From contig NZ_VLKF01000001.1 in assembly GCF_007994135.1 (NCBI RefSeq), forward strand, positions 2,170,001 to 2,234,000: a stretch of 64,000 nt of DNA, given 5' to 3'. The notes under the pieces are model-generated. The model was not told the DNA's origin. It saw only the letters and a list, made by a program, of their open reading frames with translations, and made no database searches. How positions within the stretch are numbered: the stretch's first letter is position 1; each line of letters opens with the position of its first letter. Positions 24,794-33,317 of this stretch are shown one piece after another. Source of the stretch: Modestobacter roseus. Its GTDB lineage: Bacteria > Actinomycetota > Actinomycetes > Mycobacteriales > Geodermatophilaceae. A program made the translations under genes and the position numbers.

Positions 24794-25918
24794 GTGCCCG
24801 CTGCTCTCGTCGTCGACCGATCCGTCCCGCGCGTCCGGGAGGTGCTCGGCCGCTCCGCCGGATGGACTCGGGTCGGCTCCCGCCTCCGCCGCATCCACCT
24901 GCCCGACCAGGAGTTCGCCGACGTCCGCCGACGGTGCGCCGGGGTCGACGAGGACCGGGTGATGACGGTCCGGATCACCGGCCAGCCGATGCGGTACAAC
25001 GGCGACGGCGCCGCGCTGCCCACGCTGGCCGAACTGCGCGACCGGCGAGACCAGCCGGGTGGCAACTGGACCGGTGAGGGCGTGCTGGTCGGCAGCGTCG
25101 ACACCGGCGTCCAGCAGCACCTGTGGCTCTCCGGCGGCTACCTGTCCGCCCCCGCCGACTTCGAGGCGCCCACCGGTACGGCGCCGGGCCTGCAGGTGGG
25201 GCACGGCACCTTCATCACCGGGCTGGTGCTGCAGCAGGCACCGGCCGCCGGCGTCTGGGTGGAGAAGGCGCTGGCCGCCGACGGGCAGGCGCTGTCCAGC
25301 GTGGTCGCCGACGCGGCGATGCAGCTGGCCCGCCGCGGCGTGCACGTGCTGAACCTGTCGCTGGGCTGCTTCGCCGACGACCCGAACGCCCGCGAGGTCA
25401 TGCAGCAGCTGGTCGACGACCTGCACGAGGTGAACCCCGAGCTGGTGATCGTCACCGCGGCGGGCAACCTCGGCGGGCCGGGCGAGCCGGCGACCCCGCA
25501 GGACTTCTGGCCGGCGGCCCTGGACGACGTCGTCGCCGTGGGGTCGGTCGACTCCCCCACCTCGACCGGCTGGTCGGCGTGGAGCAACCGCGGCCCGTGG
25601 GTCGACCTCGCCGCGCCGGGGCACGAGCTGCTGAGCACGTTCGTCGACGGCACGCTGACCGACGCCGACGGGACCGCCCAGACCTACACCGGCTGGGCGC
25701 GCTGGTCGGGCACGTCGTTCGCCGCGGCCGTGGTGGCCGGCGCGATCGCCCGGCTGATGACCGGTCGCCGGCCGATCACCGCACGGGAGGCCGTCGCGGC
25801 CCTCCGCAGTGGCGCGTACGGCACCGGCTGGACGGCACCGGAGGAGGGCGTGCCCGCCGTTCCGGTGGTGCGGCTGGCCACCTGGGACGAGCAGCAGGCC
25901 GACACGGCGGTCGCCTGA
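24794..25918 (+). CDS. Cytoplasmic S8 subtilisin-like serine protease
   Basis: A 374-residue S8 family peptidase with the complete triad: Asp103 (GSVDTGV), His137 (GHGTFITGLVLQQ) and Ser308 (WSGTSFAAAVVAG). The oxyanion Asn225 is in TAAGNLGG. There is no signal peptide and no membrane helix, so it acts inside the cell. The first 90 residues are a separate domain (RVREVLGRSAGWTRVGSRLR) of unknown type instead of a classical secreted propeptide. The GTG at 24794 follows ACAGGAGGAAG. It is divergent from the TPR-CHAT gene and shares an upstream element with the sigma gene. I infer that it is produced or activated in the same response, as effector or in a protease cascade. A bidirectional hairpin follows. 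Confidence 0.9.
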   Translation: MPAALVVDRSVPRVREVLGRSAGWTRVGSRLRRIHLPDQEFADVRRRCAGVDEDRVMTVRITGQPMRYNGDGAALPTLAELRDRRDQPGGNWTGEGVLVGSVDTGVQQHLWLSGGYLSAPADFEAPTGTAPGLQVGHGTFITGLVLQQAPAAGVWVEKALAADGQALSSVVADAAMQLARRGVHVLNLSLGCFADDPNAREVMQQLVDDLHEVNPELVIVTAAGNLGGPGEPATPQDFWPAALDDVVAVGSVDSPTSTGWSAWSNRGPWVDLAAPGHELLSTFVDGTLTDADGTAQTYTGWARWSGTSFAAAVVAGAIARLMTGRRPITAREAVAALRSGAYGTGWTAPEEGVPAVPVVRLATWDEQQADTAVA

Positions 25919-26010
25919 TCTCCGCACGCGATCAGGTATCAGCGGCCGCCGAGCCGGCTCTGTGCCCGTGACGCAGCCCTGACCCCGCTGCGTCGACCCG
26001 TGACGGCTGC

Positions 26011-26039
26011 CGGGGCCCACACCACGGGGGTGGGCCCCG
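26011..26039. terminator. Bidirectional hairpin after the subtilase gene
   Basis: CGGGGCCCA (26011-26019) pairs with TGGGCCCCG (26031-26039), with partial extension inside the loop, just before the convergent metallophosphoesterase stop. Confidence 0.6.
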
Positions 26040-27902
26040 TCAGTCGGTGGTCGGCCAGGGACGCTCGTCGCTGATGCCCAGGTCGACATCGCAGGTGCGG
26101 TCGGGGTCGATCTGCTGCGGCCGGAAGAAGACGGTGGAGGCGGTGACGTCGTCGCCGAACGCCTCCGGCGCCTGGACGTCGGCCGCGGTGGCCGGGTCGG
26201 TGAGGACGGCGGTGTCCTGCGGGGTGATCTGGAACCGCATGATCCGGGTGAACTGGCAGGCCTCGGAGACGAAGCCGATGGAGAAGCTGATCGGCGGTCG
26301 GTCCTGGCCGCGGACGATGTTGTCCAGCCCGCCGGCGCCGGTGGAGCCCTCGACCAGGGTGATCGCGCCGTCGCCGTCCTGCAGTTCGTCGCTGCTGCTC
26401 TGCTGGTGCGTGTGCCCGGAGACGGTCAGCCGGACGTCGTTCTCCAGCACCTCGCGCACCTCCTCCGCAGCGACCGGCTCGTGGAGGGCGAACACGTCGA
26501 TCGGCGTGGTGTCGATGGCCTCGTCGGTGCGGGTGGCCGTGCTCGACGCCTCCGGCGGCGGCTGGCTGCCGTCGGCCACCGGGCTGCCGTCCGCGGGCGG
26601 CGCAGTGGCCGTGGTCGCCGGGTCGTCGGTCGTCGCCGCCACGGCCGTCGGGTCGGCGACCTCGAGGGCCTCCTGCACAGCCCGCCGCTGGAGCGGCTCG
26701 ACGACGGACGGCGCGTCGGCGCCGTACTCACCGGGGCCCCCGTACACCCGGGGGTCGGGGAGGCCGGCGATGGTGAGCCCGAAGGCGTCGACGAGCCCCG
26801 CGGAGACGTCGAAACCGTCGGAGGTGGCGGTCTTGCTGCCGAGCACGGTGACGCCGGGGATCGAGCGCATGACCTGCTCGGTCTCCGGGGAGTCGTGGTT
26901 GCCGGCGACCCAGAGCATCGGGGTCTCGGCGGTGACGGCCCGCAGCGCGTCGAGGTAGCCGGGCGTCAGCTCGAAGGCGGGCCCGAAGGCACCCTCGTCA
27001 CCGGTGTTGATGATCAGGTCGACGTCGTAGGTGGCGGCGTACTGGGCGACCAGCGGGTAGTTCGCCGCCAGGTGCATGTCGGAGATGTACATGATCTGCA
27101 GCGCCGGCTGCGGGGTCTGGTCGTCCTCGACCTGCGACTGCAGCTCGGCCTGGATGCCGACGATCGAGCCGAGCACGTCGAGCGCCTTGGAACGCTGGGT
27201 GTAGTACTGGCTCAGCTGGTCGGGGAAGAGCTGCGCCGCGGCGAGCGAGCCGGTCAGGCGGGACTCACGGACCCAGTCGGGGTTGTAGCTGACGACGCCG
27301 TAGACCGTGACGGCGGCCAGGGCGAGCCCGGCCGCGCCCAGCTGCCGCGCGCGGTAGCGGAGTTCGGACGGCCGGCGGGGACGGCCGCGCAGGTACCGGA
27401 CCGACATGTTGATCGCGGCCGCGACGGCCAACCCGACTGCGAGGCCGATGAGGAACTCGGCGAGCAGCCAGGTCGCGATGCGGGGCACCTGGGCGGCGAA
27501 GTCGGCCTGCAGCCGTTCGACGAAGGCGGGCAGGTTGCCCTCGGCGGCGCGGGTGATCTGGAGGACATCGACGTCCTCCGGGGAGATGTGCACCCCGAAG
27601 GGGAGGCCGACAAAGTCGGGGAACTCCCAGCTACCCAGGGTGGTGTCGGCCGACAGCACCGGGCGGCTGAAGAGGCTGCCCTGGACCTCGAACGGGATGC
27701 CCTGCACCGTGGCGTGGTACGGGAACGCCTGGAGCGCGGCGGCGGCGCCGAGCAGCGGCAGCGCGATCCGGAGCACCCAGCGCATGACCACGCTCAGCAC
27801 GCGGGCGGCGACGTCCCGAGCCCGACCGAGCCGCTGGCGGGCCCGCTCCCCGCGGGTCGGTGGGAACGGGAGCGGGAGCTGATCGCCGGGCTGGTGAGAC
27901 AT
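26040..27902 (-). CDS. Membrane-anchored metallophosphoesterase
   Basis: A 620-residue protein. The N-terminal region has membrane helices at about residues 37-60 and 140-165 and another near 195-212, with an extracytoplasmic loop between the first two. The C-terminal calcineurin-like phosphoesterase domain has all metal motifs: ISDMHL (D-x-H), NTGDEG, AGNHDSPE and VSGHTHQQ. A Thr/Ala/Pro-rich insert with many TTD and PPA repeats interrupts the domain at about residues 440-485. I chose the ATG at 27902 because GACAAT seven bases upstream suggests a leaderless mRNA; the ATG at 27911 would overlap that box. Substrate unknown. Divergent from the lipoprotein gene at 28129. Confidence 0.82.
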   Translation of the reverse strand: MSHQPGDQLPLPFPPTRGERARQRLGRARDVAARVLSVVMRWVLRIALPLLGAAAALQAFPYHATVQGIPFEVQGSLFSRPVLSADTTLGSWEFPDFVGLPFGVHISPEDVDVLQITRAAEGNLPAFVERLQADFAAQVPRIATWLLAEFLIGLAVGLAVAAAINMSVRYLRGRPRRPSELRYRARQLGAAGLALAAVTVYGVVSYNPDWVRESRLTGSLAAAQLFPDQLSQYYTQRSKALDVLGSIVGIQAELQSQVEDDQTPQPALQIMYISDMHLAANYPLVAQYAATYDVDLIINTGDEGAFGPAFELTPGYLDALRAVTAETPMLWVAGNHDSPETEQVMRSIPGVTVLGSKTATSDGFDVSAGLVDAFGLTIAGLPDPRVYGGPGEYGADAPSVVEPLQRRAVQEALEVADPTAVAATTDDPATTATAPPADGSPVADGSQPPPEASSTATRTDEAIDTTPIDVFALHEPVAAEEVREVLENDVRLTVSGHTHQQSSSDELQDGDGAITLVEGSTGAGGLDNIVRGQDRPPISFSIGFVSEACQFTRIMRFQITPQDTAVLTDPATAADVQAPEAFGDDVTASTVFFRPQQIDPDRTCDVDLGISDERPWPTTD

Positions 27903-28128
27903 CGCGATCATTGTCCGTGGCCGGACGACGGTTCGCCGCAACGACGCGAGGACGTAACTGAACCGACGCGCGTGCTCGGGGCGAACGTGGTGGGACGCCC
28001 CGCTCCCCTGTTCCCGGAGCGGGGCGTTCCCCGGGGCTGTCCACAGATCGGGTGACGGCGGCGGCGGTGAGGTCGTCGAGCTGCGTAGTCTCCCGGCAAC
28101 TGTGCGCAGGCACTCGGGAGGACGACGG

Positions 28129-28701
28129 ATGCGGCGGGTTCGACTGGTGGCGGCGCTCACCATCGGTGCGGCGGTGCTCGCCGGCTGCTCGGGTGGGCAG
28201 CAGGCCAACGAGACGCTGCCGTCGGCGAGCAGCACGACGGCGACCGCGGAGGCACTGCCACCCCTGGGGCCGCCGGACTTCCCGATGCCCGACGAGGCGC
28301 GGGAGATGACCCCCGAGGGAGCCGAAGCCGGCCTCCGCTACTACCTCGACCTGATCACGCACCAGGCCGGCGTGAGTGGCGAGCCACTTCGTGATCTCAG
28401 CCGTGACTGCGAGTTCTGCACCTTCATCGCCAACCGGTACGACGAGGACGCCGCCGCCGGTTACAGCTACCGCGGCGGAGAACTCACTGTGGAAGGTATG
28501 AGCAGGCCCGCAGTCAACGGTTCAACCGCGGAATTCTCTCTCAGTCTGACCCAAGCAGCTGTCGACATCTTGGATGCGAACAACGCTCCCGTGCCCGGTC
28601 GTGGTCAAGCTGCAGCCGAACGCCTCAACACTGGGGCGCGGATGACTTGGAGCAGTCAGCAAGAGTATTGGGTAATGAATCAGATCATCGTAAACAGCTG
28701 A
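28129..28701 (+). CDS. DUF6318-like lipoprotein
   Basis: A 190-residue lipoprotein. The signal sequence is MRRVRLVAALTIGAAVLAGC with an LAGC lipobox, so the mature protein is lipid-anchored from Cys20. A Ser/Thr-rich linker precedes the conserved part (MPDEAREMTPEGAEAGLRYY, then the CEFC pair), which resembles the DUF6318 family of actinobacterial lipoproteins. The ATG at 28129 follows GGGAGGAC. From about residue 115 the codon use becomes far less GC-rich than anywhere else in the window, suggesting recombination. Its stop shares one base with the start of the next gene (TGATG), so the two are translationally coupled. Function unknown. Confidence 0.78.
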   Translation: MRRVRLVAALTIGAAVLAGCSGGQQANETLPSASSTTATAEALPPLGPPDFPMPDEAREMTPEGAEAGLRYYLDLITHQAGVSGEPLRDLSRDCEFCTFIANRYDEDAAAGYSYRGGELTVEGMSRPAVNGSTAEFSLSLTQAAVDILDANNAPVPGRGQAAAERLNTGARMTWSSQQEYWVMNQIIVNS

Positions 28702-29603
28702 TGAAGCACTTGCTCAGCATTCTGGCTCTGCTCGTTGTCGCACTATTCCCTTCTGCTGCCGTGGCAGCGCCTTGCGAACTCATCTTTTGTTCCACACCTG
28801 ATCCCGATGTGACCCTGAACGACGGCGCAGTGACAGCCAACTATGTCGATGGAGTACCGGGCCAACGACTGCGTTCTGCCACCAACCGCCAACCGATCAC
28901 TGAGTTCAAATACAGGCTCGTACGCCCGTGTGATTTCACCGACGAAACACTAGGCGGCTGCGAACAAGGAATTGAGCCATGCCCCGATTCCCCGGACCGA
29001 GTTCTGGCTGAGTACTACGTACTCAGTCAGAGAATCGCGCAGCCCGATCGACGCCCACTCGCCGATCTAGAGCCCGAGTCGGACGTTCCCACCGGGGCTC
29101 CCTACGGCGGCGAGATCAACGAGGGCCTGTCCTGCGTCGACGTGACGGACCTGAATCCGCCGCCGTCGCCGGATGAGGTGTTCCGCTACTTCCAGACGCT
29201 GCCGCTGCCGCACCTGGAGACGCGGCAGCAGCCACCGGGCAACGCGCTCACCGGGCTGCCGGTCATCTTCTACACCGACAGCCCGTCGACCCAGACCTTC
29301 ACCGTCGACATCCGCGGCTTCGAGGTCGTCATCGTCGCCACCGCCACCGGCTACAGCTGGCACACCGGCGACGGCACCACCCTGACGACCGACCACCCCG
29401 GCGCGCCCTACCCCGACCAGTCGATCACCCACGAGTACGGCTCGGGCGACTACACGGCCAGCCTCACCACCACCTGGGGTGGCACCTTCTCCGTCGACGG
29501 CGGCGTCCAGGCCGACATCCCCGGCACCACGACCACCGAGGGCCCACCGGTGAGCTTCACCGTGCTGCAGGCCCGCCCGGTCCTGACCAACCCTTACGAC
29601 TAG
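28701..29603 (+). CDS. Secreted PKD-like domain protein
   Basis: A 300-residue exported protein. Residues 1-22 are a signal peptide (MKHLLSILALLVVALFPSAA, cleavage after AVA). The first 130 residues contain five or more Cys (CELIFCS, CDF, GGCEQGIEPC) likely to form disulfides outside the cell. Residues 190-285 have the beta-sandwich pattern of a PKD-like domain (TGYSWHTGDGTTLTT, THEYGSGDYTASLTTTW). The N-terminal half is unusually AT-rich and the C-terminal half returns to normal composition near 29090, a sharp mosaic boundary. It is coupled to the lipoprotein gene by a one-base overlap, so the two products may act together at the cell surface. A large hairpin follows. Confidence 0.75.
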   Translation: MKHLLSILALLVVALFPSAAVAAPCELIFCSTPDPDVTLNDGAVTANYVDGVPGQRLRSATNRQPITEFKYRLVRPCDFTDETLGGCEQGIEPCPDSPDRVLAEYYVLSQRIAQPDRRPLADLEPESDVPTGAPYGGEINEGLSCVDVTDLNPPPSPDEVFRYFQTLPLPHLETRQQPPGNALTGLPVIFYTDSPSTQTFTVDIRGFEVVIVATATGYSWHTGDGTTLTTDHPGAPYPDQSITHEYGSGDYTASLTTTWGGTFSVDGGVQADIPGTTTTEGPPVSFTVLQARPVLTNPYD

Positions 29604-29664
29604 GGGTCGGCGAACCTGGTGCTCCGCTCACGGGGGGTGAGCAGAGCACCAGATCCCCGACCCC
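29603..29664. terminator. Large compound hairpin between convergent genes
   Basis: Nested inverted repeats: GGGGTCGG/CCGACCCC (29603-29610, 29657-29664), CTGGTGCTC/GAGCACCAG (29616-29624, 29644-29652) and GCTCAC/GTGAGC around a G-rich loop. Confidence 0.7.
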
Positions 29665-29695
29665 ACCACCGTCAGGCGCTCGCCGGCGCCTGGTC

Positions 29696-31195
29696 TCAGT
29701 GGATGCAGCTCGTGTCGGTCGCCGTCCGCTCGTTGGTCTCCAGACCGGCGGACGCCGGCGCCTCGACGGTGACCGGCTGGCCGACGCCCTCGAAGTCGCC
29801 GCCGATGACCAGCTGCACGGCACCCACCGGGATGCTGTCGTCGACGGCCACCGCCGCGCCGGGCACCTGGCCGACCACCAGTGCGGCCGCGGCCTCGTCC
29901 CCGGTGCGGTGCCGCACCGTCGTCGTCCCGGTGCTGGCCGCGTTGCCGCCGCTGCTCGCCTGGAAGCCGCCGGCCGTCAGCGCGGTCGCCGCCGTCGCCG
30001 CGGCGCCCGAGACACCGGAGCCGTTGAGCACGCTGACGGTCACCGCCGACGGCGCCAGGGCCGGCGCGGCGCTGGACGGCGCGGGCGGCGGCGCGGGCGC
30101 CGGGTCCGCGGTCAGTGTCGCGAAGAAGTCGTTGACCACCGCCTGGCTCGGCGGCTTGAGCACGTCGGCGCCGTCGACCTTGGCGTCGGTGAGCCCGGGG
30201 ATGGTCTGGAAGGAGAGGCTGCCCGGGTCCACGTTCTGCATCTGCGCGGCCAGGTCGAACACGTTCAGGCCCTCGTCGAAGGTGATGCTGCTGCCCACCT
30301 GCTCGACGATCGCCTGCTGCTTGCCCAGGTCCAGCAGCAGGTTGGAGCTGAGCACGTTGCGCAGCATCCCGGCGATGTACACCTGCTGCCGCACCACCCG
30401 GTCCAGGTCCGACCGCAGCCCGTGCCGCTGCCGGACGAACGACAGCGCGTCGGTGCCGGAGATGGTCTGCACGCCGGCCGGGAAGTCCGCACCGGAGTAG
30501 GAGTCCTGCGTCGCCGCGCAGAGGTTGACCTCCACGCCGCCGACGATGGTGCTCAGGTTGATGAAGCCGAGCAGGTTGACCTCGGCGAAGTGGTCGATGC
30601 GCAGCCCGGTGAACTGGCTGACCGTCTGCACCAGCAGCTGCGCCCCGGCGGCGTCCTTCTCCACCTCGCCACCCGATGCGGCGTTGTACCCGCGCGCATA
30701 GGCGGAGTTCAGCCGGGCCTTGCCGTAGCCGGGGATCGACACGTAGGTGTCCCGCGGCAGCGAGACGAACGACGCGGCCGATCCGTCGGCCGGCACGTGC
30801 ACCAGCATCATCGAGTCGGTGTTGAGCACCCCGTCGGCGTCGCCGGTGCTGAACAGCGCCTTCTGCTCATCGGTCAGCCCCTTGCGGGAGTCCATCCCGA
30901 CCAGCAGCAGGTTCATCGCCGCCCCGGCGTGCGCGCCGCCGTTCACGTCGGAGTTGCCATCATCGGGGATGGCGTCGGTGCGGCTGACGCTCGCCTCGGC
31001 GACCCGGGCCAGGTTCCAGCCCCAGCCGCTGCCGGCCAGCAGCAGCACGCTGAACACCGCGGCGAGCGACCGCACCACCACCGCAGCCCGCCGGGAGCCA
31101 CGCCCCGCACCGTCGCCACGTGCCCCGCTGCCGGGGGGCCGGCCCACGCGTGGGTCCAGCCGCGCCGGCAGGGGACGCTGCTCGTCCCGGCTCAT
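29696..31195 (-). CDS. LytR-CpsA-Psr (LCP) family protein with LytR_C domain
   Basis: A 499-residue type II membrane protein that in this family transfers lipid-linked glycopolymers (teichoic-acid-like polymers or arabinogalactan) onto peptidoglycan. A cytoplasmic Arg/Gly-rich head is followed by one transmembrane helix at about residues 37-60. The extracytoplasmic LCP domain is at about 95-300 (MNLLLVGMDSRKG, LNTDSMMLVHV, SLPRDTYVSIPGYG, DALSFVRQRHGLRSDLDRV, the last with the pyrophosphate-binding Arg residues). A Pro/Ala linker leads to a LytR_C domain at about 365-455 (VTVSVLNGSGVSGAAATAA). Length and domain order are normal for actinobacterial LCP proteins. The ATG at 31195 opens the frame. 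The DUF3048 lipoprotein gene lies upstream on the same strand. Confidence 0.9.
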   Translation of the reverse strand: MSRDEQRPLPARLDPRVGRPPGSGARGDGAGRGSRRAAVVVRSLAAVFSVLLLAGSGWGWNLARVAEASVSRTDAIPDDGNSDVNGGAHAGAAMNLLLVGMDSRKGLTDEQKALFSTGDADGVLNTDSMMLVHVPADGSAASFVSLPRDTYVSIPGYGKARLNSAYARGYNAASGGEVEKDAAGAQLLVQTVSQFTGLRIDHFAEVNLLGFINLSTIVGGVEVNLCAATQDSYSGADFPAGVQTISGTDALSFVRQRHGLRSDLDRVVRQQVYIAGMLRNVLSSNLLLDLGKQQAIVEQVGSSITFDEGLNVFDLAAQMQNVDPGSLSFQTIPGLTDAKVDGADVLKPPSQAVVNDFFATLTADPAPAPPPAPSSAAPALAPSAVTVSVLNGSGVSGAAATAATALTAGGFQASSGGNAASTGTTTVRHRTGDEAAAALVVGQVPGAAVAVDDSIPVGAVQLVIGGDFEGVGQPVTVEAPASAGLETNERTATDTSCIH

Positions 31196-31374
31196 CGCAC
31201 ACCCCGGTCACGCCGGCCGAGGGCACGCCCACCGAGCAGGCCGGGACACGTCACGGGGAGGGAGCAGCGCACCCACAGGAGGCTGCCAGCCCGGAGCCGC
31301 CGTTCGGCTGAGGGACGGGCGCGCCGCGACTCGCCCGCCACAGCAGGAACAGCAGCCACGACCAGGTCGACGGT

Positions 31375-32439
31375 TCAGCCGACGACCACGTCACCGGTGC
31401 CGTTGGGCACCAGCTCCACCCAGGTGTTGCCGGCCTGCAACTGCACGGGCATCCCGTCGGGCCCGGTGAGGATGATCCGGTCGGCGACGCCGGCCTTCGT
31501 CCACGTTGCCTGCACGGTGTGCCCGCCGGTGGCGACCACCGCGGCGCCGGTGCCGGTCAGCACCGTCTCGGGCACCGGGTTGCCCGCCGGGTCGGTGAAG
31601 CTGGTGTTCTGCACGTCCACCCGCAGCACGACGACGTTCACCGCCCGCAGCGGCGTCCCGTCCGCCTCGACCGCCGGGGTGCTGCCCTCGGCCCGCACCC
31701 ACCGGCCGTCCGGCGGGCTCCACGTCCACTGCGGACGGCCCACCCCCGACAGCTTCAACTGCAGCGTGGTCGCCGGGGTCCCGCCGACGACGGCCGTCGG
31801 CTGACCGTCCGGGGCGGCGGTCTCGAACTGGGGCGGCGGCGCGGCCAGGTGACCGGCGTCGGCCTGGGCGACCAGAGCGGCCGGGTCGGCGTAGACGTTG
31901 TGCGGCGCCGAACGGGTGCTGAGCCGCGAGAAGCCGGGGGCGCCGGCGTCCTGGCTGATGATCTGCAGGCCGGCGGCCGCGGCGGCGTCGATGAACGGCC
32001 GCTGCCCGCCGGAGAAGGCGAACAGCCCGTGCAGCGGGCCGGCGATCGCCGCGTCCATCGGCCGCACCGAGCGCACCGGCCCGATCTGCGGCGGCAGCGT
32101 CGAGTGGTAGACGGCGACGAAGCGGGTGATGCCGCCCTCGACGACCTCCTCCCAGACCATGTCGGCGGCGTTGAGCCCGGTCTGCGGTCGCGCAGCCACC
32201 GAGTTCTCGATCTTCACCGCGAGCGCCGGGCGGGGTGGCACCTCACCGCTCTCCACCCCCGTCAGCGGCCAGAGCACCGGCGGCGGAGGCGGCGGGGGTG
32301 GGGTGGACGACGTCGGCGCCGGCTCCGCGACCGGCTCGGTGCCCCCGCCGCCGCAGCCGACCGTGCCGGCGAGCACTGCTCCGATCAGCAGGGCGGCGCG
32401 GAGGGCTCGACGGGGACGCCGGACGGCGAGGTGGTGCAC
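31375..32439 (-). CDS. DUF3048 (YerB-like) lipoprotein
   Basis: A 354-residue exported protein. The GTG at 32439 starts a basic signal sequence (VHHLAVRRPRRALRAALLIG) ending in GTVGC, an acceptable lipobox, followed by a Pro-rich spacer. The body is the DUF3048 fold of YerB: WPLTGVESGEVPPRPALAVK, IENSVAARPQTGLNAADMVW, TRFVAVYHSTLPPQIGPVRS, then a C-terminal beta domain. An in-frame GTG at 32484 would lie inside a TAGCGT promoter-like box, so I chose the later start. DUF3048 proteins are surface lipoproteins of unknown biochemistry. It lies upstream of the LCP gene on the same strand with a 179-bp gap that shows no other feature. Confidence 0.85.
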   Translation of the reverse strand: MHHLAVRRPRRALRAALLIGAVLAGTVGCGGGGTEPVAEPAPTSSTPPPPPPPPVLWPLTGVESGEVPPRPALAVKIENSVAARPQTGLNAADMVWEEVVEGGITRFVAVYHSTLPPQIGPVRSVRPMDAAIAGPLHGLFAFSGGQRPFIDAAAAAGLQIISQDAGAPGFSRLSTRSAPHNVYADPAALVAQADAGHLAAPPPQFETAAPDGQPTAVVGGTPATTLQLKLSGVGRPQWTWSPPDGRWVRAEGSTPAVEADGTPLRAVNVVVLRVDVQNTSFTDPAGNPVPETVLTGTGAAVVATGGHTVQATWTKAGVADRIILTGPDGMPVQLQAGNTWVELVPNGTGDVVVG

Positions 32440-32575
32440 GGTGGAGCCTGCTCTCGGTCGACGACGCGGTGGATCGGTGCCCACGCTAGGTCGGCGGACC
32501 GCCGCCAGGGGGCAGGACGCACGCCCCCCGCCTCACGCGGCCCACCCGCCCCGGACGACGGGCCCGGAGACACCG

Positions 32576-32607
32576 GCGCCCCGCCACCCGGGTGGGCGGC
32601 GGGGCGC
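32576..32607 (-). terminator. Hairpin downstream of the frameshifted membrane protein
   Basis: GCGCCCCGCC (32576-32585) pairs with GGCGGGGCGC (32598-32607), with further pairing inside the loop. It lies 14 bp beyond the stop codon of the gene at 32621. Confidence 0.65.
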
Positions 32608-32620
32608 TGGAGTGCGTCGC

Positions 32621-33060
32621 TCAGCGACCGCTGAAGGCGGCGACGCCGAACTGCTGCACGCCGTCCTCGTCCTCCTGGACGAGCACCGTGTAGGCGGAGC
32701 CGCCGATGATCGCGCTGCAGATGTCGCCGTGGCACTCCACGGTCGACACCTCGGCGCCCTGCGACTGCACCGACTGGCGGAACGCCGCCTCGGTGTCGGC
32801 GTTGCGGTCGGCGATCCGGTCGCGCCACAGGATCAGCCCGGTGATCGCCACCGCGACGACGATCACCGCCACCATCAGGGCGATCAGCGTGCCGGTGTGC
32901 CGGCTGACCCAGCCCGGGTCGCCCTCCTCGCCGGTGGCCGGGTCGTGGGCACCCGCGGTGTCGGGGGTCTGGTCGGCCGTGGGGCCGTCGTCGTGCCGGC
33001 GGCGGTCGCCCCCGGCTGCCCGGGGGTGTTCTCGGGCGTGCTCGTGCCGTCGGTGCTCAT
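32621..33060 (-). CDS. Single-pass membrane protein, probable 1-nt frameshift near the N-terminus
   Basis: The clear part (32621 to about 32985) encodes an acidic Thr/Asp-rich stretch, a transmembrane helix (TLIALMVAVIVVAVAITGLI) and an extracytoplasmic domain of about 70 residues with a CHGDIC pair (STVECHGDICSAIIGG), giving a small anchored beta domain. In this frame the upstream codons look non-coding (His/Arg-rich). The plausible start is the ATG at 33060 in another frame, MSTDGTSTPENTPGQPG, with AGGACGAGG before it. Joining the two needs one extra base in the C5/G5 runs between about 32985 and 33030. Without a frameshift the frame stays open to about 33346, overlapping the divergent methyltransferase start. 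Function unknown. Confidence 0.55.
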
Positions 33061-33317
33061 GGTGGAGTGCCTCGTCCTGTCGGGTACCGGGTTCGCGCGC
33101 GCGACCGGCCAGGCCGCGGTGCCTGCCGTGCGTCGTCGTCAGTGCGCGACGATCCCACACCCCGCTGTGGGCCACGGAGCACCGGCGTCGGACGTCGATG
33201 ACCCAGCGGATCCAGACTCTTCGCCGACGAGAGGCAGCGGCCGCACGCCGGCCGTCTGACGGCGGAGCGGTGGAAACCTGTCGCCTGCGGTGGACCGGTA
33301 CGGGCAGGCTGCGCCCC

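Noticed and set aside
20796..25918. Type III-E CRISPR-Craspase locus
   Set aside because: There is a TPR-CHAT protein and a sigma factor, but no gRAMP/Cas7-11, no Cas1/Cas2 and no repeat array in the window.
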